Source: a virus. From it: a stretch of 50,284 nucleotides of DNA. Each line of letters begins with the position of its first letter. Position 1 is the first letter of the stretch. Of this stretch, positions 15,475-23,236 are shown piece after piece. The translations under genes were made by a program, and so were the position numbers. The stretch covers positions 1 through 50,284 of the IMG/VR virus record IMGVR_UViG_3300046028_002248; one strand, 5' to 3'. The notes beneath the pieces are model-generated. The model saw only the letters and a program-made list of their open reading frames with translations, was not told the origin of the DNA and made no database searches.

Positions 15475-15648
15475 GTGATCACCATAACCATTGACACCAA
15501 TAACTCAGCATTTGAGGACAACCCTCGCGAGATGGCTGAACTACTTGAACGTCTTGCGAACTATTACAGGGCTAATGAAGTCCTGCCTGATTCCGCCCGC
15601 GATTCCAATGGCAACACAGTCTGCCACATCACACAGGACGACCTATGA
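15475..15648 (+). CDS. Small early protein (57 aa, GTG start)
   Basis: Starts with GTG three bases after the previous stop, preceded by GGAGAG. The sequence MITITIDTNNSAFEDNPREM then AELLERLANYYRAN shows one beta strand, an amphipathic helix and a polar end (HITQDDL). The pattern is common in small phage early genes. The stop overlaps the next ATG (ATGA). Function unknown. Confidence 0.72.
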   Translation: MITITIDTNNSAFEDNPREMAELLERLANYYRANEVLPDSARDSNGNTVCHITQDDL

Positions 15649-15824
15649 CAAACCTTGAACAGAAGTACATCGAAGCCCAGTTGATCAAGGCCATCCCTCT
15701 GCCACCACAGGATTGTGGACAGATCAAGATCAAACTGTACTCAGAACTCGGTCAGTCGAACTGGCTGAACATTTCCCCCGAAACCCTTAAGAAAATTGAA
15801 CTGGCCTTACTGGAGGACGCATGA
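15645..15824 (+). CDS. Small early protein (59 aa)
   Basis: MTNLEQKYIEAQLIKAIPLP, then GQIKIKLYSELGQSNWLNIS and a final helix (ETLKKIELALLEDA). The NWLNISPETLKKIE ending is a recurring signature in tiny proteins of betaproteobacterial phages. Both ends overlap neighbours by ATGA. No known function. Confidence 0.75.
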   Translation: MTNLEQKYIEAQLIKAIPLPPQDCGQIKIKLYSELGQSNWLNISPETLKKIELALLEDA

Positions 15825-15967
15825 AATATTACCGCCACACAATGACCCTGCGCGAGGAGCTCCTGCACCAACGCAGACAAGAACGCGCACAAGCAGGGTA
15901 TGACCTTTTGCTCGCGCTGTTTGTCTGCCTCTCAGTCTGCTTTATCAGCGTTATGGTGCTCTCATGA
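15821..15967 (+). CDS. Small single-pass membrane protein (48 aa)
   Basis: A basic N-terminal half (RREELLHQ-type helix with many Arg) is followed by one transmembrane segment (LLLALFVCLSVCFISVMVLS) at the C terminus. Positive-inside topology would leave the N terminus in the cytoplasm. ATGA overlaps on both sides support it as a real gene. Possibly a membrane-acting early protein; no function can be assigned. Confidence 0.7.
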   Translation: MKYYRHTMTLREELLHQRRQERAQAGYDLLLALFVCLSVCFISVMVLS

Positions 15968-16155
15968 CCGAAGCCCAGTTTGTCAAGACCGAACACGAAT
16001 TGATTGAACTGGGCTATCGCTATGAGCGAGCCCCAGTCCAAAAGTCTATCGCCATTCATCAGACCTTCAGCAATCTACTTCAGCAATACCCCATTTACCG
16101 CGACCACTTCAAATACTTGTTTGAGCAAGGCCGCAAAGAAGCAAGGAGCAATTAA
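15964..16155 (+). CDS. Small early protein (63 aa)
   Basis: Helical and charged: MTEAQFVKTEHELIELGYRY, then SIAIHQTFSNLLQQYPIYRD and FKYLFEQGRKEARSN. No known motif. The ATG overlaps the previous stop and its own stop is adjacent to the next ATG, preceded by AAGGAGC. Confidence 0.72.
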   Translation: MTEAQFVKTEHELIELGYRYERAPVQKSIAIHQTFSNLLQQYPIYRDHFKYLFEQGRKEARSN

Positions 16156-16608
16156 ATGAACAAGACCCCACACGAAATCGTCCACAAGGAGTCAGGACGC
16201 ATCATTGGCACCTACCCCACATGGGACAAGGCCTATGAAGCCTATGGCCAACTTGGCTATGAGCAGACTGATCATGCTATCGGTGAAGTCGATACACCTT
16301 ATCTTGAACGAGTCAGACAGTCTGACGCAGAGTGCAAGGCCTATTTAGGCCGCTATGAGGCTATGCGGATTAACAGGGGTGAGCCCCCAAAGGAGATCAC
16401 GCGCCAAAGGTTTTGGGAATTGCTTGAAGTCCTTATGCCAGCTGACTGGACGCAAGCAGGGTCAACCGAGTCCTTCCGAGTCATTGAGTGCCAAACAGAT
16501 GACCTCTTCACATGGTGCGCCCGAATCGGTGATCGCTACTTTGAAATGATTGCGCCAAAGAAAACCTCACACATCCAAATTATCAAACTTGCCAAGGAGA
16601 AATTATGA
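16156..16608 (+). CDS. Early protein of unknown function (150 aa)
   Basis: The N terminus HEIVHKESGRIIGTYPTWDK then AYEAYGQLGY has a short beta/helix unit; residues 70-150 include RQRFWELLEVLMPADWTQ and a beta C-terminal part (SFRVIECQTDDLFTWCARIG). Not recognised as a whole. It is cotranscribed within the overlapping early cluster (ATGA with the next gene). It may be a host-modifying or accessory protein; nothing specific can be said. Confidence 0.72.
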   Translation: MNKTPHEIVHKESGRIIGTYPTWDKAYEAYGQLGYEQTDHAIGEVDTPYLERVRQSDAECKAYLGRYEAMRINRGEPPKEITRQRFWELLEVLMPADWTQAGSTESFRVIECQTDDLFTWCARIGDRYFEMIAPKKTSHIQIIKLAKEKL

Positions 16609-16766
16609 AAGTTAACTTCAAGGATATACCCATCGGTACATCATTTATCAGCAACGGAAACTTCTGCACCAAGGTTTCAAACCGAACGGCCGTCCTTGTC
16701 CAGTACATGAGGACGTTCTATTTCAAGGCAAACGAACAAGTGGAGATCGCAAATGAAAGTATTTGA
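16605..16766 (+). CDS. Small early protein (53 aa)
   Basis: MKVNFKDIPIGTSFISNGNF, then CTKVSNRTAVLVQYMRTFYF and VEIANESI. The layout (V-N-F-K-D-I-P-I-G-T-x-F ... K-x-S-x-R-T-A) resembles very short SH3-like beta proteins common in phages, where the function is unknown. The ATG overlaps the previous stop and the end overlaps the next gene by 14 bases. Confidence 0.72.
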   Translation: MKVNFKDIPIGTSFISNGNFCTKVSNRTAVLVQYMRTFYFKANEQVEIANESI

Positions 16767-17055
16767 ACTAATCGAAAGCCTACAAAAGCTGCCCCCACAC
16801 TTGGATGTTCTGATCTGGGACGCAGGGAATAGGTCGGGCATTGCAATGGTGGATGACGCATTCATTCATGACGAGCAATACCCATTCGTTGAACTCAACA
16901 CAGATACGGACGATGAAAAAATTACATTCATAGTTCGCAATCACAACGGCACCGAATTAGGCCAATTTGACACAAGGGACAAGGCAGTCGAAGAGGCCAA
17001 GTTTTACCGCGAGCAAACAGGAAACACCACATACATCGAGGAGCAATCAGCATGA
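16753..17055 (+). CDS. Early protein of unknown function (100 aa)
   Basis: MKVFELIESLQKLPPHLDVL followed by IWDAGNRSGIAMVDDAF is the recurrent 'ELIExLQKLPPxxxV' opening of a common phage protein. The second half is beta/alpha (ITFIVRNHNGTELGQFDT, then AVEEAKFYREQTG). It overlaps the next gene by ATGA. Biochemical role unknown. Confidence 0.75.
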   Translation: MKVFELIESLQKLPPHLDVLIWDAGNRSGIAMVDDAFIHDEQYPFVELNTDTDDEKITFIVRNHNGTELGQFDTRDKAVEEAKFYREQTGNTTYIEEQSA

Positions 17056-17441
17056 TCGAATCTAAACACCGCAACACATTTGATCAAGACAATCATGTTA
17101 TTGATATTGGCAAAGGGCAGGAATATGGTTGTGTCCGAGTGACAGTAGCGAACAACGAATTCATAGTTACTGTTCACGACCAGTTTGCACGCGAGATCAA
17201 ACGCGATATTTACCCCATCAAACGCAATTTGACTGTAGAAGAAATTGCCTTTATGGACGCATACCAAAGCAATGTTAGCGGTGCACCGCCTCATGTAGTT
17301 GAAGCATTCTTACGCGCTGAAAGTCATGACCAATTCTGCGAAGAATATGGACTGGAATACTACTCAGGACTGGCAGACGCTAGAGGGGTCTGGCAGGACG
17401 CGCTGGCATTCGCCAAAGACCCTGCCTACTACGCAAAGTAA
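17052..17441 (+). CDS. Early protein of unknown function (129 aa)
   Basis: An N-terminal beta part (QEYGCVRVTVANNEFIVTVH) is followed by helices (LTVEEIAFMDAYQSN, then PPHVVEAFLRAESHDQFCEE) and a final ARGVWQDALAFAKDP segment. I do not recognise the family. It is the last gene before a short gap containing a weak hairpin. Confidence 0.68.
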   Translation: MIESKHRNTFDQDNHVIDIGKGQEYGCVRVTVANNEFIVTVHDQFAREIKRDIYPIKRNLTVEEIAFMDAYQSNVSGAPPHVVEAFLRAESHDQFCEEYGLEYYSGLADARGVWQDALAFAKDPAYYAK

Positions 17442-17450
17442 CGCCTGAAG

Positions 17451-17469
17451 CCCTGCGAGTCAGGGTTTT
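17451..17469 (+). terminator. Weak hairpin with T-run inside the early operon
   Basis: CCCTG-CGAGT-CAGGG followed by TTTT in the 77-base gap after 17441. Only five pairs and four T, so it is probably a partial terminator or mRNA-processing hairpin. Confidence 0.45.
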
Positions 17470-17518
17470 GGGCGGGATTTTCCGCACATTCGTCCTTTAA
17501 CTTAACTGGAGAAACAAA

Positions 17519-18136
17519 ATGCCAAATTGGTGTGCCAACTCATTGAAACTTGTTGCTACTACTGCTGAGTCCGAGAAGAAACTCGCAGAGATCGTGCAGG
17601 AGCTCGCGCGAGCAAAAACGGCAGGAGAGAATGCCGAAATTTTTAAACTGATCAAACCCATTCCTGAAGCCCTAATGATCACATCTGGGTGGTTAGGCAA
17701 GGATACCCCCGAACAGGCCGCCCTTGAGCTCGCACAGGCAGCGAACCTCAAAACCTATGGGTACGCTGACTGGTATTCATTCTGTACTGCCGAATGGGGC
17801 ACAAAGTGGGACGCTAAAACCGCAGAAGAAGATGTGCCGTACATCCTCGCAGACAACCAAGTGACTATCTTCTTTGATACCGCATGGGCACCGCCAATGC
17901 AGATCTACTATGCCCTCGAGGATATGGGATTCAAGGTCGAAGCCACTTACATCGAGCAGGGCATGGGCTATATCGGTTTCTACACAGACGGGGTAGATAC
18001 TTGCGAAAAGATGGAACAGTTTTACACCGCAGATGTAGAACAAGACGAAGACGATTTTCCAGTCATCAATCACAAGGTTGACCAGTACTTTGAACGCAAT
18101 GGTTTCGACCATATGCCCACTAACTTTGGCGGCTGA
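17519..18136 (+). CDS. YubB/Api92-like protein
   Basis: 205 residues. It opens MPNWCANSLKLVATT, the 'MPNWCxNxLxV' signature of the YubB/Api92-type ferredoxin-like family found on phages and conjugative plasmids. WYSFCTAEWGTKWDA, FFDTAWAPPMQIYYALEDMG and YIGFYTDG are further family features. The C terminus is acidic. Biochemical function is unknown in the family as far as I know. The TGA's last base is the first base of palindrome copy 3. Confidence 0.85.
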   Translation: MPNWCANSLKLVATTAESEKKLAEIVQELARAKTAGENAEIFKLIKPIPEALMITSGWLGKDTPEQAALELAQAANLKTYGYADWYSFCTAEWGTKWDAKTAEEDVPYILADNQVTIFFDTAWAPPMQIYYALEDMGFKVEATYIEQGMGYIGFYTDGVDTCEKMEQFYTADVEQDEDDFPVINHKVDQYFERNGFDHMPTNFGG

Positions 18137-18155
18137 CATTAACAGGTGTTAATGT
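18136..18155. promoter_or_regulatory. Palindrome copy 3 (ACATTAACA-GG-TGTTAATGT), overlapping a start codon
   Basis: Perfect 9-bp arms with two central bases. It begins at the last base of the YubB-like stop and covers the AGG ribosome-binding site and GTG start (18154) of the next gene. A bound protein, or an RNA hairpin, would block expression of that gene. Confidence 0.78.
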
Positions 18156-18393
18156 GAAACTGACTGGAAACTTACAAATGATTTTAGATACACCCGACCA
18201 AATTCAAATGGCGCGTATGTTGACCCTGCGTAAAGGACTGCAACTTGAGATCAAGGGAATGCGTCATTCGGGCAGGAGCTGCTACTCCATTATCAAAAAA
18301 GAATTCGACCTGACTGGGACACGCGCCCAAGTGCTAGAGAAATTTGAACAACTTATCCCAAACCTCAAGGAGATCACAAATGGAAGTCGTTGA
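18154..18393 (+). CDS. Early protein of unknown function (79 aa)
   Basis: From the GTG: MKLTGNLQMILDTPDQIQMA, then LTLRKGLQLEIKGMRHSGRS and CYSIIKKEFDLTGTRAQVLE. The 'tPdQIxxxRxLxLrxgLxLEikGMxxsGxsxxxIiKkEF' pattern is a recurring small phage protein. An ATG at 18178 would start 8 residues later, outside the palindrome; the family usually begins near there, so both starts are possible. Function unknown. Confidence 0.75.
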   Translation: MKLTGNLQMILDTPDQIQMARMLTLRKGLQLEIKGMRHSGRSCYSIIKKEFDLTGTRAQVLEKFEQLIPNLKEITNGSR

Positions 18394-18871
18394 ACTACAA
18401 ATATTCCAGTTTCATGAGCTGGACGAGCAAGCCAAAAACAAGGCGCGTGAATGGTACAGGTACGACATGGACTATCACTGGGGTGACGAATCACTTCAGT
18501 CCATTCAAGCATTCTGCGACCACTTTGGAATCCGCCTTATCACATGGAGTGTTGCCCCCTACTCCTCACCTGACTATCACGCAGACTACTTTAATTCCCA
18601 CTTCAGAGGGATGAAACTAAAGGACTTTGAACGCGACCATATGCCCACAGGCTATTGCCTTGACTGCGACCTATGGATGACCTTCTATGACGAATTTAAA
18701 CGCACAGGAAGTGCCAAGACTGCATTCGACAAAGCATTGTGGGCAGGATTCATAGCATGGCGTAACGACATGGAAGCCCAGTTAAAAGATGATTACATTG
18801 ACGATCACATCCAGATCAATCAATGGTCATTCACCGCAGAGGGCAAGTATTACCCTCATTGGCCTAAATAA
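18380..18871 (+). CDS. Conserved phage protein (LDEQAKxKAREWYR family)
   Basis: 163 residues from the ATG at 18380. VELQIFQFHELDEQAKNKAR then EWYR is the opening of a family often labelled 'antitoxin of toxin-antitoxin stability system' in databases, a label I cannot support from sequence. DHMPTGYCLDCDLWMTFYDE and a final acidic QLKDDYIDDHIQINQWSFTA are also visible. It overlaps the previous gene by 14 bases and the convergent primase gene by 8. Confidence 0.72.
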   Translation: MEVVELQIFQFHELDEQAKNKAREWYRYDMDYHWGDESLQSIQAFCDHFGIRLITWSVAPYSSPDYHADYFNSHFRGMKLKDFERDHMPTGYCLDCDLWMTFYDEFKRTGSAKTAFDKALWAGFIAWRNDMEAQLKDDYIDDHIQINQWSFTAEGKYYPHWPK

Positions 18872-19649
18872 ACCCTCGCAGGGAGTCGGAGACTGCAGCA
18901 GTCCCGATTCTCTGCTCAGCATCGTTAAAGTCCTCACCAGCCTCGCCTAACCAATAGTGCGGGGCTATTTTTTTGGCAGTCGCTATCCCCATTGGGTCAT
19001 TGTCTGCGATCACCAACGGGTCACGCAGATTCTTAGCGACCTCAAGCATATTCCCTGCTGAGAAACACACATGGATGGTGTATCTTTCCCGAAGATGTTT
19101 CATTGCCCTTCTCACCGACATTCCAGTCGCAAACCCCTCGACCAAGATGTTCCTGCCCTTGTTGTCAATGACCAGGCTTGCACCTTTTGTGCGCTGACCC
19201 GAAAGAAATCGTTTTGTGCCATCCTGCGCGATCAGTTGACAGCCAACTAAATTACCCAAAACCCTCATGGGCAAAACCAACAGATCATTCCAGATCAATC
19301 CCTTGTCCACAAAACCCTTGCGAACTAGGTAAGGGTGTTGGTCTTTAACAGAGTTATTCACAATGTATGCCGCCCTTTGTGCCGCCTTTTTCTGACGCTG
19401 TTCGTGCTCTTGTTTGGCAGCCAACATTTTCTTGTGTGCGTTCGGGTCAGGAACAAACGGCTCTTCCGATTTGTAAAGGATGTGCTTGTCGTGTACTGCG
19501 AAATTGATAAGGGCACCTTTGTGGCCATCGAAAATGTACGCGCCATTCTGTTTTCTTGGATGGTCTTCAGTCCCCACCCTCACCCAACGATCAAGGACTA
19601 AGTCTTTAATGAGCAGACCATGAGCTCTTGCAAAGTCTTGAAAGCTCAT
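18864..19649 (-). CDS. Toprim-domain primase-like protein
   Basis: 261 residues. The C-terminal half is a Toprim domain: ILVEGFATGMSVRRAM (catalytic E171), VCFSAGNM, then LVIADNDPMGIATAKKIA (D216/D218) and EDFNDAEQ. The N-terminal half has a substrate/regulatory part (VRVGTEDHPRKQNGAYIFDG) as in phage DnaG-like primases of the Toprim_3 type, but I see no cysteine zinc-binding set. It makes RNA primers with the adjacent helicase; ATGA overlap with that gene supports a replication pair. Confidence 0.85.
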   Translation of the reverse strand: MSFQDFARAHGLLIKDLVLDRWVRVGTEDHPRKQNGAYIFDGHKGALINFAVHDKHILYKSEEPFVPDPNAHKKMLAAKQEHEQRQKKAAQRAAYIVNNSVKDQHPYLVRKGFVDKGLIWNDLLVLPMRVLGNLVGCQLIAQDGTKRFLSGQRTKGASLVIDNKGRNILVEGFATGMSVRRAMKHLRERYTIHVCFSAGNMLEVAKNLRDPLVIADNDPMGIATAKKIAPHYWLGEAGEDFNDAEQRIGTAAVSDSLRGFI

Positions 19650-21118
19650 TTGTTAGCCTTTGATTTTGCCCACGCAATGTTGCGCGACTTGATCCATGAG
19701 CTGGTCTTTGAGCTCGTTGCCAACGGGTTTGTATGAAGCCCCCTCGGGTACGCGCCATACCTTTCCTTGTACTTGTGAGCTGCCCAGCCATCCTTGTATC
19801 CACGCATACGAGAGAAGTAAATTAGCTCAGAATAGAACTTCTGATTCTCGGTTAACAGCTCGCGTTTGGTTGTCTCTAACTCTGTTAATTCACCCGGCAC
19901 ATTCAAGATTTGCTTCATGGCCTTTTCAAAGCCACATTCACCGCATTGCCGACCTGACCAGACCCATAAAGCACCACAAGCAGGGCACTTTGAGTCCTTC
20001 TTTTCCTTTTCTGGCGGCTCTTTCTTCGCTGTTTCTGCCCCGTTTGTGAGCTCTGTCACGCCTTCTTCGAACAAAGTGTCCCATTCTTTTCGGAATCTCA
20101 GGTAGTTTCCTGAGTGATCAAGCCACAAACCAAAGTCTTTGCCATCGTAAGGACGCATAATCCGCCCCATTTGTTGCACATGACTGCTAAAAGACTTGGA
20201 AAACGGCCTCGCAGACACCCCTATCATCACATCAGGGACGTCAAAACCTCTAGTCAGTATGTCAGTAGCCACCAGACCATTGATTAGCGTATCTGGGCGC
20301 GCAAAATCCTCGATTGTTTGGGCTTTGAACTCATCATCTTCCAAATAACTGATCGAAACAAAGTTATATCCGGCCTCTCCAAACTGCCTAACCAAGTCCC
20401 TGCCGTGCTCAACTCCCGAGCAAAACACAACAGTCTTCCTTGGCTTGCCAAACACTTGCATGGTCTTGTTGATCCATTCTTGAACAATGTCACCCGTGAT
20501 CTTCATGCCTCGGTGTGATACCTCATCAGCCGACCATTCGCCAGCAACTAACTTAGCCCCCGTCATGTCAATCTCTTTAGCGATAAAGATCTTTAACGGT
20601 GTTAACCACTTGTCCTCGATCAGCTCACCAGTAGGTTTAGCGCCAACCACATTCGTGTACACATCCCCAAGGCCATTCGTAAAGGGAGTAGCGGTCAGGC
20701 CAATCACTTTCATCTTAGGGCGATCTTTGATGAACTGGACGATCTGCTTACGCTGAACGTGGCACTCGTCAATGATCAGCATCGAGACTTCAGGGAAGTT
20801 ATCGCGCTTTTCCAACGTCTGTGCGCTGCAAACCTGAATCTTTTCGTAAGGACGATAACGCCAATGGTCTGCCTGCATCACCCCATGAGGGATCTTGTAG
20901 TTTCCAAGGCGCGTACTGGTCTGGTTGACCAACACAATCCTATCCAAGATCATGGCCACGTTCTTGGATTGCTTGGCTTGTTCGAGCATGATGGCCATGG
21001 CCACCTCAGTTTTCCCAAAGCCAGTCGGAGCATATAACAACTGGCTTCTGTGGCCATTTAGAAACCCTTGGGCGAGCTTCTCCACAACTTCCGCTTGGTG
21101 CGGTCTTAATTCGAGCAT
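19646..21118 (-). CDS. SF2 DEAD/DEAH-type helicase
   Basis: 490 residues. Motifs in order: Q-like RPHQAEVV (5-12), Walker A APTGFGKTE (30-38), LDRIVLVNQ, DECH (117-120), LTATPF (141-146), VFCSGVEHG, LVATDILTRGFDVPDV, and motif VI QQMGRIMRP. A CPACG...CGECG zinc-ribbon lies after the helicase core. It is an ATP-dependent DNA or RNA translocase; the link to primase (ATGA overlap) suggests replication fork work. SD AGGAG precedes the ATG. UvsW/ComFA-like alternatives cannot be separated by eye. Confidence 0.88.
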   Translation of the reverse strand: MLELRPHQAEVVEKLAQGFLNGHRSQLLYAPTGFGKTEVAMAIMLEQAKQSKNVAMILDRIVLVNQTSTRLGNYKIPHGVMQADHWRYRPYEKIQVCSAQTLEKRDNFPEVSMLIIDECHVQRKQIVQFIKDRPKMKVIGLTATPFTNGLGDVYTNVVGAKPTGELIEDKWLTPLKIFIAKEIDMTGAKLVAGEWSADEVSHRGMKITGDIVQEWINKTMQVFGKPRKTVVFCSGVEHGRDLVRQFGEAGYNFVSISYLEDDEFKAQTIEDFARPDTLINGLVATDILTRGFDVPDVMIGVSARPFSKSFSSHVQQMGRIMRPYDGKDFGLWLDHSGNYLRFRKEWDTLFEEGVTELTNGAETAKKEPPEKEKKDSKCPACGALWVWSGRQCGECGFEKAMKQILNVPGELTELETTKRELLTENQKFYSELIYFSRMRGYKDGWAAHKYKERYGAYPRGLHTNPLATSSKTSSWIKSRNIAWAKSKANK

Positions 21119-21154
21119 TTGATTCTCCTGCTGGGATACCGCCCAGCTTCGGGT

Positions 21155-21961
21155 TTAAGCCTTTTCTGCCTTCTCAGCACGTTTCTTCCAGTAGTTGACT
21201 TGCTTGATCATCTCAGCATTCTTACTCTGGAACTCATTACGGGACTGGGTCATTGTTCGGAGTTGGAACTCCAGGTCTTTGACTTGCTCGCGCAGCTCTT
21301 CAATCGTTTGCTTAACTTCCTCACGGGCTTTCTCTGATACTGGCAATGACTTGACCGCCAACATATCCTTGAGCTTTGCGTTCTCCTCTGCCAACGCTGT
21401 GTGCTCGATGGCCATCTCTTGGAGCTTGTCCTCTTCGGTGTACTCAGGCTCTGGAGGGGGTGCTACTGGCCGGCCAGCCTTGGATACGTCCATCTTGCGG
21501 CCATTCTTGTCCACGCGAGTTGCCCTCTCAAGACCCAAAGCCTTACGAACACGGCCAACAGTCATTGACGATACATCGCAGATGATTGCAATCTCTGTGT
21601 CTGTCTTCTCTCCAAGCTCAATATCCTCAAGGGCGAGCTGGACAACGTAACGGCGCTCATCTGGTGAACGTGGCTTACCATGCTTACCATTTGCCTTTAA
21701 ACAAGCCAAGAAGGCATCGCGCTTGGTGCCTTGATTGATGTTGGCCTCGATCTCTGTGAACCCTGCGCGTTTGTGTGCATGGAATCTGTGAAAGCCATCA
21801 CTAGGCCAGTAAGACTTACCGTCAAACCACAGATCAATCGGGGGGAACTTGTCTTTGCCTTCGAGCAAGATCTCTGTGTAATGCTGAACCATTGGCTCGT
21901 CAATCTCTTTACGGGGCTGAGTGCCACCGTCTAAACGAATCTTCTGTAGTTGAACTTTCAT
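21155..21961 (-). CDS. ParB-like nuclease/DNA-binding protein with C-terminal coiled coil
   Basis: 268 residues from the ATG at 21961 (AAGGAA box upstream); a longer open frame exists but overlaps the preceding gene. ParB N-terminal features: IRLDGGTQPRKEIDE, FPPIDLWFDG, and the nucleotide-loop equivalent PSDGFHRFHAHKRAG (53-67; ParB G-x-x-R-x-x-A). A helix-turn-helix follows (TDTEIAIICDVSSMTVGRVR). Residues 185-268 are a coiled coil. Family members bind DNA sites, hydrolyse CTP or cut DNA; which applies is unknown. A candidate reader of the five palindromes. Confidence 0.8.
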   Translation of the reverse strand: MKVQLQKIRLDGGTQPRKEIDEPMVQHYTEILLEGKDKFPPIDLWFDGKSYWPSDGFHRFHAHKRAGFTEIEANINQGTKRDAFLACLKANGKHGKPRSPDERRYVVQLALEDIELGEKTDTEIAIICDVSSMTVGRVRKALGLERATRVDKNGRKMDVSKAGRPVAPPPEPEYTEEDKLQEMAIEHTALAEENAKLKDMLAVKSLPVSEKAREEVKQTIEELREQVKDLEFQLRTMTQSRNEFQSKNAEMIKQVNYWKKRAEKAEKA

Positions 21962-21977
21962 TGTTTTCCTTTTGTTG

Positions 21978-22403
21978 TTAATCTTGTTGATCGTTGTGAG
22001 GGCGAGCATTGTTTGAATAGCTGTCCCGTTGTTCATATTGATGATCGTGAATATCCAAGAAAAACACAGTATCACCCTCAAACCTGACAGTTTTACCTCG
22101 ATATGTCCATACAGATTTTTGTATTGCAGTGCCCTTACTCACAAACTCCCTGCCCAATTCGGTAATCTTCCAAACCCCATTCAGTCTGCTGCCGCTATCC
22201 CGATAGCATGGCGCGACCAAACTCCAGTAACGAAGCTTTTGAAAATTGTCCCATTGGTTTCTAGTTAACTTTAAATTTTTGATGTTGACTTCAGCATTTG
22301 TCAGATACAACCGCCACAACCCAGTAGCCAAGGCTTTACTAAATGAGTGCTTGTATTCAACCATTTTGGCATTGCAATGCTCGCAATACTTTGATTCCTT
22401 CAT
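21978..22403 (-). CDS. Zinc-knuckle phage protein of unknown function (141 aa)
   Basis: An N-terminal YCEHCNAKM (CxxC) is followed by YKHSFSKALATGLWRLYL, LTRNQWDNFQKLRYWSLV and a GVWKITELGREFVSKG segment, a pattern I know from uncharacterised phage early proteins. Only one CxxC pair is present, so the metal site would need other ligands. The C-terminal 25 residues are polar and His/Gln/Asp-rich. The ATG overlaps the previous stop (ATGA). Confidence 0.75.
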   Translation of the reverse strand: MKESKYCEHCNAKMVEYKHSFSKALATGLWRLYLTNAEVNIKNLKLTRNQWDNFQKLRYWSLVAPCYRDSGSRLNGVWKITELGREFVSKGTAIQKSVWTYRGKTVRFEGDTVFFLDIHDHQYEQRDSYSNNARPHNDQQD

Positions 22404-22609
22404 CGCTTCATACTCCTTACATAGATGGCAAAGCTTGCCGTTGTGTCTCCACCATTCTTCATGGCTTCAAATTCCTTAGCCACCTCCTCCAGCACTTGGT
22501 TGCGCTGAGAGGGTGATACATATATCTCGTTCTCTAGTTGGGTTTCAACCATCTGACGTTTACGCCAGACCAGCGCCTTCTCCCATATGCTTAAATCCAA
22601 CTTGGACAT
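22400..22609 (-). CDS. Small early protein (69 aa)
   Basis: Helical, charged: MSKLDLSIWEKALVWRKRQM, ENEIYVSPSQRNQVLEEVAK and EFEAMKNGG, ending ASFAIYVRSMKR. No known motif. The start overlaps the previous gene by 19 bases; the end overlaps the next ATG. Confidence 0.7.
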   Translation of the reverse strand: MSKLDLSIWEKALVWRKRQMVETQLENEIYVSPSQRNQVLEEVAKEFEAMKNGGDTTASFAIYVRSMKR

Positions 22610-22776
22610 GGAATTCCTTTCATTTCTGGAAATGCTTTATCTACGATTGCTTGAATTCTTTCGCGAATAATTCGCTTCTCTTCTGACGCCCTGATGATGG
22701 GCATCAAAATCCATTTGTACTGGTTGTTGGCCTTGATCTTAGCCATGATCCGGCGGCGGTTAGTTCTAATCTTCAA
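22591..22776 (-). CDS. Small basic protein (61 aa, TTG start)
   Basis: MKIRTNRRRIMAKIKANNQY, then a helical segment EEKRIIRERIQAIVDKAFPE. The TTG start overlaps the previous TGA (TTGA) and has AAGGAG eight bases upstream; an ATG at 22746 is the alternative but lacks a ribosome site. The Arg/Lys-rich end suggests nucleic-acid contact. Function unknown. Confidence 0.65.
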   Translation of the reverse strand: MKIRTNRRRIMAKIKANNQYKWILMPIIRASEEKRIIRERIQAIVDKAFPEMKGIPCPSWI

Positions 22777-23054
22777 GTGTTTTTCTCCTTCAGCTTAGCC
22801 TCGATGGCTTCGGCATAAACTTTAAATGTCGGAGGCATCTTGTACTGGCTCATTAACAAATTGACCGCAGTAGCAACATCAACAGATCGCAAAGCTTCAA
22901 GCCTTTCCGCATCTGTCAAGCCCACCCAAGGGCGAACGTAGTCTTGAATGTCATCGTCATCCATACGCTTTTCAAAGTGATACGGCTGACCCTTCTTTCT
23001 CTCGATCTCACGCTCTAAGCGCTCGAACTCGTCATCTTCCTCGGTGTGAATCAT
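22773..23054 (-). CDS. Small early protein (93 aa)
   Basis: Start set at 23054 by the ATGA overlap with the previous gene. MIHTEEDDEFERLEREIERK is acidic and helical, then DDIQDYVRPWVGLTDAERLE is a recurring phage signature, and the C-terminal part is a helix (PPTFKVYAEAIEAKLKEKN). No function known. Confidence 0.72.
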   Translation of the reverse strand: MIHTEEDDEFERLEREIERKKGQPYHFEKRMDDDDIQDYVRPWVGLTDAERLEALRSVDVATAVNLLMSQYKMPPTFKVYAEAIEAKLKEKNT

Positions 23055-23236
23055 GCTTCCTCCTGTAGTGATATTGGAATGTAAAAACAAGCTTTGCTCT
23101 TGCTGTCCTGCACATTAACAACGCCGTTACCGCGCGTCTGCTCTGGGTGATCTAGCCAGCGCTTGCAGTTCTCGCACTTGTCGCTCGGACTGACTGGTTT
23201 ACAACGGGTGTATTCACTTGATAGAGGAGTCATCAT
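23051..23236 (-). CDS. Small cysteine-rich protein (61 aa)
   Basis: Four cysteines: C12, C21 and C24 (KCENCKRWL) and C50 (KACFYIP) could bind one zinc. The layout CKPVSPSDKCENCKRW recurs in short phage proteins. Two adjacent ATGs (23236 and 23233) could start it. Function unknown. Confidence 0.7.
   Translation of the reverse strand: MMTPLSSEYTRCKPVSPSDKCENCKRWLDHPEQTRGNGVVNVQDSKSKACFYIPISLQEEA

Noticed and set aside
18380-18871. Toxin-antitoxin antitoxin label for the 163-residue protein
   Set aside because: No antitoxin motif or neighbouring toxin is visible; the label is only a database habit for this family.
21155-22081. Longer start for the ParB-like gene
   Set aside because: The extra 40 residues overlap the 141-residue gene out of frame, while the ATG at 21961 has a good AAGGAA box and begins the ParB-type domain.
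23108-23116. A further ACATTAACA half-site near 23.1 kb (and TGTTAATGT near 38.58 kb)
   Set aside because: Only one arm is present at each; the opposite arm does not match, so they were not counted as palindrome copies.
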